Positions 1 through 9,034 of a DNA stretch of 38,087 bases are shown piece after piece (position 1 is the stretch's first letter; the number at the start of each line of letters is the position of its first letter). The stretch comes from Candidatus Pelagibacterales bacterium. GTDB lineage: Bacteria; Pseudomonadota; Alphaproteobacteria; TMED109. Where the stretch lies: contig PCCU01000005.1 in the NCBI GenBank assembly GCA_002732015.1, positions 5,935-44,021 on the forward strand, given 5' to 3'. Made by a program: the position numbers and the translations under genes. The notes under the pieces are model-generated. The model worked only from the letters and a program-made list of their open reading frames with translations, had not been told where the DNA came from and made no database searches.

Positions 1-768
1 TTAGCAGGGCCAAAACCTGATTTAATAATATCTTGTGGAAGAAGAACTGCAACTATTTCTATTTATTTGAAAAAAAAATTCAACCTTAAACCAACTTGTG
101 TTCATTTAATGTATCCTAGATTTACTTTTTTTAAAAAAAAATTAGATCTTATTTTTACACCAATGCATGATAGTGTTAAAGAAAATAAATTTGTAAAAAA
201 GTTTTTAGGGACTCCCTCTAATGTTGTATTAATTAAAAATACCATTCATCATTATATTCAACCTATTATATTTCTGATTATAGGCGGAAATCATGGAAGA
301 TATAAACTATCAGAAAAAGAAGTTGAAAATATTATTTTAAAAATAATTTCAAAAATAAAAAACAAAGGGACTCTCTTAATCACTACCAGCAGACGCTCTT
401 CAAAAAAGGTTACTAGTAAAATTGATTCTATGGCTGAAGAATATTCAGTTATAAAAGAAGTTTATCATCCTAGGAATAATAATGCTAAAAATACATACTT
501 GAAAAATTTAAGTTTATCAAATGAAATAGTAGTAACAGGAGATTCTATGTCTATGGTGAGCGAAGCCTGCGAAACAAGAAAACCTGTTAGAATTTACTAC
601 AATACAAAATTCTGCTCTAATAAACATATAAGATTCTGTAATAGTCTCATAAAAAAAAAATATGCTTTTCCTTTTGATACTTTAGGAAAAAAACTCATTA
701 CAATAAAAGTATTGAATACTTCTAAAAAAATTGCATTATGTATAAAAAAAAATCTAAATAATGAATAA
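1..768 (+). CDS. Mitochondrial fission ELM1-like family protein, 5'-truncated by window edge
   Basis: Frame is open from base 1 (track ORF begins at an internal codon); GGNHGRY, TTSRR and TGDSMSMVSEA motifs typical of ELM1-like proteins. Confidence 0.7.
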   Translation, partial: LAGPKPDLIISCGRRTATISIYLKKKFNLKPTCVHLMYPRFTFFKKKLDLIFTPMHDSVKENKFVKKFLGTPSNVVLIKNTIHHYIQPIIFLIIGGNHGRYKLSEKEVENIILKIISKIKNKGTLLITTSRRSSKKVTSKIDSMAEEYSVIKEVYHPRNNNAKNTYLKNLSLSNEIVVTGDSMSMVSEACETRKPVRIYYNTKFCSNKHIRFCNSLIKKKYAFPFDTLGKKLITIKVLNTSKKIALCIKKNLNNE

Positions 769-1702
769 TATAAAAACAAATATTTTAATATTAGGATCAG
801 GTCCTGCTGGATGCACAGCGGCAATTTATGCTGCTAGAGCTGACTTAAAACCTATATTAGTTCATGGAAATCAACCAGGAGGACAACTAACTATTACAAC
901 TGATGTTGAAAACTATCCTGGATTTTCTTCTCCTATTCAGGGACCATGGTTAATGGAACAAATGATAGAACAAGCAAAAGAAGTTGGTTGTAAGGTATAT
1001 AATGAGCATATTATAGACATAGACTTGACCAAAAGACCATTCAAGTTTGTATCATCTTCTAATTCAGTTTTTTTAGCTAATAGCGTAATAGTTTCTACTG
1101 GGGCAAGTGCTAAATGGTTAGGACTAGAGTCTGAAAAAAAATATACAGGTTTTGGCGTATCAGCCTGCGCTACTTGCGATGCCTTTTTCTTTAAAAATAA
1201 GATAGTTGCAGTAATTGGAGGAGGAAATACAGCAGTAGAAGAAGCTTTATTTCTAACAAAATTTGCTACTAAAGTAATCCTTATTCATAGAAGAAATAGT
1301 CTGAGGGCTGAAAAAGTATTACAAAAAAGATTGTTTGAAAATAAAAAGGTTGAGATATTGTGGGACAATACCGTAACAGAAATTTTAGGAACTAATAACC
1401 CTAAAAAAGTTAATTCACTTAAATTAAAAAATATGAAAAATAATTCATTAAAAAAAATTGAGGTTGATGGTATTTTCGTAGCTATAGGACATAAGCCAAA
1501 TACCAATCTATTTTTAAATAAATTAGAGTTAGATAACGAAGGTTATATTAAAACAAAAGACCAAATTTTCACAAATATACCTGGAGTATTTGCTGCAGGC
1601 GATGTTCATGACAAAACTTATAGACAAGCAGTGACTGCTGCTGGGTTTGGCTGTATGGCAGCATTAGAGGCAGAAAAGTTTTTAACATTAGTAGAAAATT
1701 GA
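761..1702 (+). CDS. trxB: Thioredoxin-disulfide reductase
   Basis: FAD motif GSGPAGCTAAIYAARA, redox motif CATCD, NADPH motif GGGNTAVEEALFL, C-terminal GVFAAGDV. Confidence 0.95.
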   Translation: MNNIKTNILILGSGPAGCTAAIYAARADLKPILVHGNQPGGQLTITTDVENYPGFSSPIQGPWLMEQMIEQAKEVGCKVYNEHIIDIDLTKRPFKFVSSSNSVFLANSVIVSTGASAKWLGLESEKKYTGFGVSACATCDAFFFKNKIVAVIGGGNTAVEEALFLTKFATKVILIHRRNSLRAEKVLQKRLFENKKVEILWDNTVTEILGTNNPKKVNSLKLKNMKNNSLKKIEVDGIFVAIGHKPNTNLFLNKLELDNEGYIKTKDQIFTNIPGVFAAGDVHDKTYRQAVTAAGFGCMAALEAEKFLTLVEN

Positions 1703-2614
1703 TTTACTTTTTACATTTGCATATAATGAAGAAACCCATTCGCTATATCCATTAAATAATAAAGTAGGATATTTATTGCCTGTATCAATATCCTTTTCGT
1801 ATTCTTGGCTCCACCTTCTGTGAGGAACGTTAGGATTAACATTTGCCCAAAATCCATATTCTTTTGGAGCAATAGTTTCCCAAAATGATTTGGTTTTAGT
1901 ATTAGTAAAATTAATTTTAACTATAGATTTTATTGATTTAAATCCGTATTTCCAAGGAAGCACTAATCTTATTGGAGCACCATTTTGCTTAGGAAGCGGT
2001 TTTCCATAAACACCTGTAGCAATAAATGATAGAGGATGCATAGCTTCATTTATAGTAATAATCTCTTTATAGGGCCAAGGGTACCAGCTTTGTTTTTGGT
2101 TGTTTGCTTCATTGGGTCTAAAAAAAGTCTCAAACTCTACATATTTTGTATCTGATTTAGGATCTAGAATTTTTATTAATTTAGAGAGTGGAAATCCGTT
2201 CCATGGTACTACCATAGACCATGCCTCCACGCACCTAAACTTATAAACTCTTTCTTCTATACCAACCTTTTGTAAAATATCCTCTAAAAAAACATTCTTA
2301 TCAGAAATATTTGAACCAGAAATTTCTATTTTCCAGTTTTCAATTTTTAATTTTTGTGCTTGTTTCCATATTTGCTTAGTTGTACCAAACTCAAAGAAAT
2401 TATTATACTTTGAGATATTTTCAAAACTAGTTAAGTTTCTTTTAATTACTTTATTATAATTATTATTGTTATTATTAGCATATAAATTACTAAAGTTTGC
2501 AGCAAAAATACTTCCCATTGCTCCTAAGATGACTTTCCTTCTGTTTAAAAATACACTTTGATCAGTAATTTTATTTTCTTTAAAATGAAGAAAGTTTTTT
2601 TTGATTAAATACAT
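1688..2614 (-). CDS. msrP: Protein-methionine-sulfoxide reductase catalytic subunit MsrP (YedY-type molybdoenzyme)
   Basis: Tat-like NRRKVILGAMGS leader, FRCVEAWSMVVPWNGFPLSKLI Moco-binding region, GAPIRLVLPWKYGFKSIKSI, PHRRWSQ. Confidence 0.92.
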   Translation of the reverse strand: MYLIKKNFLHFKENKITDQSVFLNRRKVILGAMGSIFAANFSNLYANNNNNNYNKVIKRNLTSFENISKYNNFFEFGTTKQIWKQAQKLKIENWKIEISGSNISDKNVFLEDILQKVGIEERVYKFRCVEAWSMVVPWNGFPLSKLIKILDPKSDTKYVEFETFFRPNEANNQKQSWYPWPYKEIITINEAMHPLSFIATGVYGKPLPKQNGAPIRLVLPWKYGFKSIKSIVKINFTNTKTKSFWETIAPKEYGFWANVNPNVPHRRWSQEYEKDIDTGNKYPTLLFNGYSEWVSSLYANVKSKSIFY

Positions 2615-2636
2615 AATTTTATTATATTAAATATAT

Positions 2637-3425
2637 ATGAAATTGCTTCCATTATTAATATTTTTATTTCTAAGTTCTTGTACATCTGTATCAATCACTG
2701 AAAGAAAACAATTAATAATATTGGGTGATGATGTAATTTATCCACAGGCCTTTAAGGCCTATGATGATTTTAAAAAGAAAAATAAATTAATAGAAGAAGG
2801 AGCTGACTTTAATAAAATTCAAGAAATTACGGAAAATATTAAAAAAGCAATAAAAGTTTTTTATGAAAGTCATAAAAAACCTGATCCTACAGCTAATTTT
2901 AAATGGGAAGTTATTCTAGTTGATAATAATGATATAAAAAATGCCTGGTGCATGCCTGGGGGAAAAATGGCAGTTTACTCTGGCATTTTAGATATAGCAA
3001 ATAATGATAATGCACTTGCGGCATTAATGGGACATGAAATAGCACATGCTGTAGCTAGACATGGGTCTGAAAGAGCAAGTCAAGGAGTATTATTAGATAT
3101 CGGAACTATGGCTTTAGAAAAGTTAATACTAGGCCAGTCATTATCTGGAGATAGCAGAAGATTGTATGAATACTTTGCTAACTTTGGTGTTATGTTACCA
3201 TTTAGTCGCGGACATGAAACAGAGGCTGACTACCTTGGATTAGTATTTATGCATATTGCTGGATATGAAATGGAAGAAGCAGCTAGAATGTGGCAGAGAA
3301 TGAATAAGGAAAACTCTAATAGTCAACCACCAGAATTTTTAAGTACACACCCATCAAATAAAACTAGAATAGAAAATATAAGAAAGTGGATTCCAGAAGT
3401 TAAAAAAAAGTTTAAACTATCATAA
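2637..3425 (+). CDS. M48-family metallopeptidase, lipoprotein (LoiP/BepA-like)
   Basis: Lipobox-like FLSSC near N-terminus; zinc motif HEIAH; ETEADYLGL third-ligand motif. Confidence 0.9.
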   Translation: MKLLPLLIFLFLSSCTSVSITERKQLIILGDDVIYPQAFKAYDDFKKKNKLIEEGADFNKIQEITENIKKAIKVFYESHKKPDPTANFKWEVILVDNNDIKNAWCMPGGKMAVYSGILDIANNDNALAALMGHEIAHAVARHGSERASQGVLLDIGTMALEKLILGQSLSGDSRRLYEYFANFGVMLPFSRGHETEADYLGLVFMHIAGYEMEEAARMWQRMNKENSNSQPPEFLSTHPSNKTRIENIRKWIPEVKKKFKLS

Positions 3426-3433
3426 TTTAAACT
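3409..3433 (-). terminator. Candidate intrinsic terminator of the minus-strand aminotransferase gene, embedded in the 3' end of the M48 peptidase gene
   Basis: 8-bp perfect inverted repeat AGTTTAAA / TTTAAACT with 9-nt loop; on the minus strand it is followed by an uninterrupted T-tract (A-run at 3402-3409 on +). Stem is AT-rich, so likely weak. Confidence 0.4.
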
Positions 3434-4635
3434 AGTTTATCACAAGCAATTTCTATTCTTTTTCCCGCTTCAAGTAAAAGTTTATCAGAGGTAGCATACG
3501 AAATTCTAAAAAAACCTTTTTTTCCAAAAGCAGTTCCGGGAACAGCTGCTACCCCAACTTCTTCAATTAAGTACTCACAAAAAACAGTATCGTCCTCTAT
3601 TACTAATCCTTTTTTTGTTTTAGACCCTATTAATTGAGCGCAAGAAGGGAATATATAAAAGGCTCCAGAAGGTTTATTTACACTTAAGCCCTTACATTGA
3701 TTTATAATATCTGAAATTAGATCTCTTCTTTTTTTAAAAATCTTATTATTTTTTAAAATAAATTCTTCCTCTCCTTTAAGAGCCGATAATGCTGCATATT
3801 GAGAAATGGAACTAGGATTTGTTGTAGATTGTGATTGTATTTTAGCCATGGATTTAATAATATCTTTCGACGCACCTGCATACCCTATTCTCCAACCTGT
3901 CATCGAATAAGCTTTAGATACACCGTTAACAGTCAATATTCTGTCTTTATGCTTGGGAATTACAGTAGCTAAAGTAGAAAACTTAAAATTGTCATAAACT
4001 ATTTTCTCATAAATATCATCAGAAATAATACCTACGTGAGGAAATTCATCTAAAATTTCTCCAATATCATTTAATTCATTTACAGAATAACAACTCCCGG
4101 TAGGATTAGAAGGAGAGTTAATCACAATCCATTTAGTTTTATTCGTTATTGCCTTTCTAAGTTGTTCTGAGGTTACTTTAAAATCGCTTTCTATACCAGT
4201 TTCAATAATTACAGGAACACCTTCAGCTATAACAACCATATCTGGGTATGATACCCAATAAGGAGAAGGTATTATAACTTCGTCACCTTTATTTACTGTT
4301 GCCAAAAGAGCATTGAATAAAACTTGTTTGCCTCCAGCACCTACTGAAATTTCGTTTGTATCAAAAGTTATATTATTATCTCTTAAAAACTTTTTACAAA
4401 TAGCTTCTTTCAACTCAGGAATACCATCAACTGCCGTATATTTTGTTTTACCCATTTCTATGGCTTCTATGGCTGCTTTTTTTATATGTGTAGGAGTATC
4501 AAAATCAGGTTCTCCTGCTCCTAAACCAATAACATCTTTTCCTGCTGCTTTTAATTCTCTAGCTTTAGAGGTCACAGCAATTGTGGGAGATGGCTTTATA
4601 CTATTTACCCTATTAGATATAAAATTATATTTCAT
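3427..4635 (-). CDS. aspC: Pyridoxal-phosphate-dependent class I aminotransferase (aspartate aminotransferase type)
   Basis: GLGAGEPDFDTP, NSPSNPTG, catalytic Lys in [17 protein letters not shown]. Confidence 0.92.
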   Translation of the reverse strand: MKYNFISNRVNSIKPSPTIAVTSKARELKAAGKDVIGLGAGEPDFDTPTHIKKAAIEAIEMGKTKYTAVDGIPELKEAICKKFLRDNNITFDTNEISVGAGGKQVLFNALLATVNKGDEVIIPSPYWVSYPDMVVIAEGVPVIIETGIESDFKVTSEQLRKAITNKTKWIVINSPSNPTGSCYSVNELNDIGEILDEFPHVGIISDDIYEKIVYDNFKFSTLATVIPKHKDRILTVNGVSKAYSMTGWRIGYAGASKDIIKSMAKIQSQSTTNPSSISQYAALSALKGEEEFILKNNKIFKKRRDLISDIINQCKGLSVNKPSGAFYIFPSCAQLIGSKTKKGLVIEDDTVFCEYLIEEVGVAAVPGTAFGKKGFFRISYATSDKLLLEAGKRIEIACDKLV

Positions 4636-4704
4636 AAAAAATTATTTATTTGATATTAATAGTATATCTTTTTTTTAATATTTAAAATAATTAAGGAGAA
4701 AAAA

Positions 4705-5886
4705 ATTAATCCTAATATAAATAACCTTGGAACTGAAAGTGCTTTTGTTCTTCTTGCTAAAGCACAAGAGCTTCAACAGCAAGGAAAAGAAATTATAAAC
4801 TTGGGTATAGGACAACCTGATTTTAAAACACCAGATCATATAGTTGACTCAGCGGTTTCAGCTCTAAAAAATGGAGAGCATGGCTACACTCAAGGAAAAG
4901 GAATGCTTAAATTAAGAGAAGCGGTAGCATCGGATATTTATAATAGAAGAAAAGCAAAAATTAGTCCCGAAAATATCGTTATTGTTCCAGGTGGTAAAGT
5001 AACGATGTGGCATGCTATATTAATGTTTGGCGGTAAAGGAAAAGAAATTATATACCCAAATCCTGGCTTTCCTATTTATGAAAGTGTCATCAACTACTCA
5101 GGATCAAAAGCTATTCCTATAAAGCTAGATATTTCAAATAACTTCAAAATAGATTTTAATAAATTTGAAAGTTCTATAACTGAAAATACGTCTTTGATAA
5201 TTATAAATTTTCCCTCTAATCCTACAGGAGGAGTTATTTTAAAAAAAGAAATGGATAAATTGGTTTCAATTCTAGAAAAATATCCATATATAAAAATACT
5301 TTCTGATGAAATTTACAGTAGAATTCTTTATGATAATACTGAATTTATATCTCTTCTAGAATACCCTCAAATTCAAGATAGAGTAATAATTTTAGATGGT
5401 TGGTCAAAAACATATGCTATGACTGGTTGGAGAATAGGATATGGCGTATGGCCTACAGAATTTGCAAAAATTGCTGAACAGTTAAATATTAATTCTTTTT
5501 CTTGTACTAATACTGCTACTCAATTTGCTGCAATTTCTGCTTTACAAGGACCTCAAGGCTCAGTTGACCAAATGGTTTCAGAATTTGATAAAAGAAGAAA
5601 AATAATGATCAACTTACTGAATAGCATAAAAGGTTTTGAGTGCAGTAATAGTAAAGGAGCATTTTACTTATTCCCTTCAATTAAAAAAACAGGCTTGAAA
5701 TCTGACGATTTAGAAAATATTTTACTTAATAAGATAGGTATTGCAGCAGTGTCTGGAAATAGCTTTGGAAAATTTGGAGAAGGATATATTAGATTTTCCT
5801 ATGCTAATTCTGAAGAAAATATAAGGCTAGCTTTACAAAAAATAAAAGAATATTCAGAAAAAATAGGTTGGCATGCTAAAACTTAA
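4705..5886 (+). CDS. Pyridoxal-phosphate-dependent class I aminotransferase, probable ATT start
   Basis: [36 protein letters not shown]. Frame extends upstream of the track start with N-terminal [40 protein letters not shown] at 4693-4698 sits 6 nt before ATT at 4705; no ATG/GTG/TTG in frame before 4801. Confidence 0.85.
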   Translation: MNPNINNLGTESAFVLLAKAQELQQQGKEIINLGIGQPDFKTPDHIVDSAVSALKNGEHGYTQGKGMLKLREAVASDIYNRRKAKISPENIVIVPGGKVTMWHAILMFGGKGKEIIYPNPGFPIYESVINYSGSKAIPIKLDISNNFKIDFNKFESSITENTSLIIINFPSNPTGGVILKKEMDKLVSILEKYPYIKILSDEIYSRILYDNTEFISLLEYPQIQDRVIILDGWSKTYAMTGWRIGYGVWPTEFAKIAEQLNINSFSCTNTATQFAAISALQGPQGSVDQMVSEFDKRRKIMINLLNSIKGFECSNSKGAFYLFPSIKKTGLKSDDLENILLNKIGIAAVSGNSFGKFGEGYIRFSYANSEENIRLALQKIKEYSEKIGWHAKT

Positions 5887-7897
5887 TAAAGAAATAGTAA
5901 AAGATTTATTTCCTAATATAGAGAAAAATAAATTTAATCTTATTACAAAAATGAAACCCTCTGGTGATCAAATCGAAGCTATAAAAGAATTAAGTAATGG
6001 GTTAGAAAAGAACGAAGAAAACCAAGTTTTATTAGGTGTAACTGGTTCAGGTAAAACCTTTACAGTAGCTAATGTTATTAATAATATTCAAAAACCAGCA
6101 TTAATTATGGCACCTAACAAAACTCTTGCCGCTCAGTTATATGGAGAAATGAAGTTACTATTTCCTAAAAATGCTGTAGAGTATTTTGTTTCATATTATG
6201 ATTATTATCAGCCAGAAGCTTACGTTCCTAGAACAGATACTTTTATAGAAAAAGATGCTTCAATAAATGAACACATAGATCGTATGAGGCACTCAGCTAC
6301 AAGGGCATTGTTTGAAAGAAGTGATGTAATTATTGTAGCATCTGTTTCCTGCATTTATGGACTTGGACCGGTTGAAACATATTCAAAAATGATACTAGAA
6401 ATATTTAAAAATCAAAAAATTTCTAGAGAAGAAATTGTTAAAAAATTTGTTAACTTACAGTATAAAAGGAATAATTTTAATTTCACAAGAGGATCATTTA
6501 GGTTAAGAGGCGATATAATAGAAATTTTTCCTGCACATTTAGAGTTTACTGCATGGCGAATCGAAATGTTTGGGAATAATATTGACTCCATTTATGAAAT
6601 AGACTCTCTTACAGGAGAAAAAATTAAATTATTAGATAAGATAAAAGTATATGCTAATAGTCATTATATAGCTTCTAAACCAACTTTAGATCAAGCAATT
6701 TTAGAAATAGAAGCTGATTTAGTAAAAAGACTAAAAGAACTCAAAAAACAAAATAAATTGTTAGAAATGCAAAGGCTTGAACAAAGAACAAAATATGATC
6801 TTGAAATGTTAAAAACTACTGGCATGTGTCAAGGAATAGAAAATTATTCAAGATATTTATCTGGAAGAAATCCTGGTGAACCTCCTCCGACGTTATTTGA
6901 ATACTTTCCAGATGATAGTATACTATTCATAGACGAAAGTCATGTTGCTGTTCCTCAAATAGGTGGGATGTATAGAGGAGATGCAAATAGAAAAAGTACA
7001 TTATCAGAACATGGCTTCCGACTTCCTTCTTGCAAAGACAACAGACCTTTAAAGTTTGAAGAATGGGATTCGATGCGCCCTAGAACCGTGATGGTATCAG
7101 CTACTCCTGGCCCTTGGGAATTAGAACAAACTAAAGGAGTTTTTATAGAACAAGTTATAAGACCTACAGGACTAGTAGATCCAAAATGTGAAATTAGAGC
7201 AGCAAAAAATCAAATAGATGACTTATTAGGGGAAATAAAAAAGACTATTGAAAATAATTTTCGAGTTTTAGTTACTACTTTAACAAAAAGAATGGCAGAG
7301 AATATTACTGATTATTTAAAAGAAAATAATATTAAAGTAAAATATTTACATTCAGATATAGATACTCTGGAAAGAATTGAAATTATAAGAGAACTCCGAC
7401 TTGGAGAGTTTGATGTTTTAGTTGGTATAAATCTTTTAAGAGAAGGCCTAGATATTCCAGAATGCGCACTAGTTGCAATTCTTGATGCAGACAAAGAAGG
7501 TTTTCTTAGGTCAAAAACATCACTAATACAGACTATAGGGCGAGCTGCTAGAAATATTAACGGAAGAGTAATTTTATATGCTGATACAGAAACACAATCA
7601 ATAAAATCAGCTTTAGATGAGACTAGTAGAAGAAGACAAAAACAAATAGATTGGAATACTAAAAATAATATTAAGCCTAAAACTATTAAAAAAAATGTAA
7701 GAGATTTATTAGAAAATATTAAAATAGAGGAAAAGCAAAATGTTAAAAATGATAATAATAGAAATAATCTTAAATCTTATATTCATACTCTGAAAAAAGA
7801 AATGTATAAAGAAGCAGAGGCTTTAAATTTTGAAAAAGCTGCAAAGTTAAGAGATGAAATTTCTGATTTGGAAAAAAATGAGTTAAGCATAAAATGA
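5873..7897 (+). CDS. uvrB: Excinuclease ABC subunit B
   Basis: Walker [30 protein letters not shown] hairpin, DESHV, C-terminal UVR motif. Confidence 0.97.
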   Translation: MLKLNKEIVKDLFPNIEKNKFNLITKMKPSGDQIEAIKELSNGLEKNEENQVLLGVTGSGKTFTVANVINNIQKPALIMAPNKTLAAQLYGEMKLLFPKNAVEYFVSYYDYYQPEAYVPRTDTFIEKDASINEHIDRMRHSATRALFERSDVIIVASVSCIYGLGPVETYSKMILEIFKNQKISREEIVKKFVNLQYKRNNFNFTRGSFRLRGDIIEIFPAHLEFTAWRIEMFGNNIDSIYEIDSLTGEKIKLLDKIKVYANSHYIASKPTLDQAILEIEADLVKRLKELKKQNKLLEMQRLEQRTKYDLEMLKTTGMCQGIENYSRYLSGRNPGEPPPTLFEYFPDDSILFIDESHVAVPQIGGMYRGDANRKSTLSEHGFRLPSCKDNRPLKFEEWDSMRPRTVMVSATPGPWELEQTKGVFIEQVIRPTGLVDPKCEIRAAKNQIDDLLGEIKKTIENNFRVLVTTLTKRMAENITDYLKENNIKVKYLHSDIDTLERIEIIRELRLGEFDVLVGINLLREGLDIPECALVAILDADKEGFLRSKTSLIQTIGRAARNINGRVILYADTETQSIKSALDETSRRRQKQIDWNTKNNIKPKTIKKNVRDLLENIKIEEKQNVKNDNNRNNLKSYIHTLKKEMYKEAEALNFEKAAKLRDEISDLEKNELSIK

Positions 7898-8664
7898 GTG
7901 ATATGAAATATGCAGCTCTCGTTACAGGAGGTTCAAAAAGAATAGGAAAGTCAATTTCTAAAAAATTAGCTAGTGAAAACAGGAATGTAATTATTCACTA
8001 TAACAAATCTAAAAAAGAAGCTCTTGAACTGTGTAAAGAATTAAATAAAAATAGCAAAATAATATCTATAGCAGTTCAAGCCGATCTAAACAAACCTAAT
8101 CAAGTTATAAAAATTTTTAATGATCTTAAAAAGAAGTCCATTATCGTTGATTGTCTTATAAATAATGCTTCTACTTTTAGTTACGATAATTTAAAAAATA
8201 TGACTGCCAATACATGGAATAATCATATAGTTCCAAATTTATATGCTCCTTTGATGCTTTCAAAAGAATTCGTTAAAGCACTTCCTTCTAAAAAAAATGG
8301 AAATATTTTTAATATTATTGATCAAAGAGTTCTAAATTTGACACCTCATTTTTTAAGTTATACTGCATCTAAATCAGGCTTGTGGACAATGACGAAGACT
8401 TTGGCTTTAGAACTAGCTCCTAAAATAAGAGTAAATGCTATAGGCCCAGGACCTACTATAAAAAGTAAATTTCAAACAGATGAAGAATTTAAATCGCAGT
8501 GTAAATCATTACCACTGCAAAAAGGAGCTAAACCTGAGCAAGTAGCAGAAACTATCTCATTTCTTTTAAAAGTAAATTCAATTACTGGTCAAATGATAGC
8601 TCTAGACGGTGGTCAGCATTTAGGATGGGGACAAGTCAATAACAAAACAAAGGTACTGGACTGA
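7894..8664 (+). CDS. SDR-family oxidoreductase, pteridine reductase/FolM-like
   Basis: TGGSKRIG nucleotide-binding motif, NNAS, YTASK catalytic motif, [10 protein letters not shown]; directly followed by folB. Confidence 0.8.
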   Translation: MSDMKYAALVTGGSKRIGKSISKKLASENRNVIIHYNKSKKEALELCKELNKNSKIISIAVQADLNKPNQVIKIFNDLKKKSIIVDCLINNASTFSYDNLKNMTANTWNNHIVPNLYAPLMLSKEFVKALPSKKNGNIFNIIDQRVLNLTPHFLSYTASKSGLWTMTKTLALELAPKIRVNAIGPGPTIKSKFQTDEEFKSQCKSLPLQKGAKPEQVAETISFLLKVNSITGQMIALDGGQHLGWGQVNNKTKVLD

Positions 8665-9027
8665 ATGAAAAAAAAATCTATTTTTGTGAAAAACTATATT
8701 ACTAATTGCTCAATAGGAATTTATGCTAATGAGAAAAATAAAAAGCAAAAAATAAAAATATCGGTAAATTTAGATTTAATTAAAGTTAAATCTAAAGATA
8801 TTATAACTAGTACTGTTTCATATGAAAAAATAATATCTATTCTTGATGAAATAAAGAATTATAGTCACATTAACCTTTTAGAAACTTTGGCGCAACAACT
8901 AAGCTTAAAATTAGAAAAGATAAGTAATGTAAAAAAAATAAAAATTGAAATAATTAAATGTAATATATTAAGTGGCAATCAAGAAGTTGGAGTTAGTTTA
9001 GAGAAATCATTAAAAAATAATTTGTAA
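8665..9027 (+). CDS. folB: Dihydroneopterin aldolase family protein
   Basis: IGIYANEKNKKQKIKISVNLDL and INLLETLAQQLS match FolB pattern; length 120 aa. Confidence 0.75.
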   Translation: MKKKSIFVKNYITNCSIGIYANEKNKKQKIKISVNLDLIKVKSKDIITSTVSYEKIISILDEIKNYSHINLLETLAQQLSLKLEKISNVKKIKIEIIKCNILSGNQEVGVSLEKSLKNNL

Positions 9028-9034
9028 TAATAAA

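Noticed and set aside
597-824. 75-aa minus-strand ORF, plus similar small antisense ORFs (1285..1506, 7312..7494, 9130..9336, 9988..10200, 10615..10797, 12267..12449, 19277..19516, 22372..22668, 28927..29175)
   Set aside because: All lie opposite (597..824 mainly opposite) well-supported genes and lack motifs.
4313-4678. 121-aa plus-strand ORF antisense to the aspC-type gene
   Set aside because: Fully opposite a strongly recognisable aminotransferase; translation has no recognisable motifs; typical shadow ORF.
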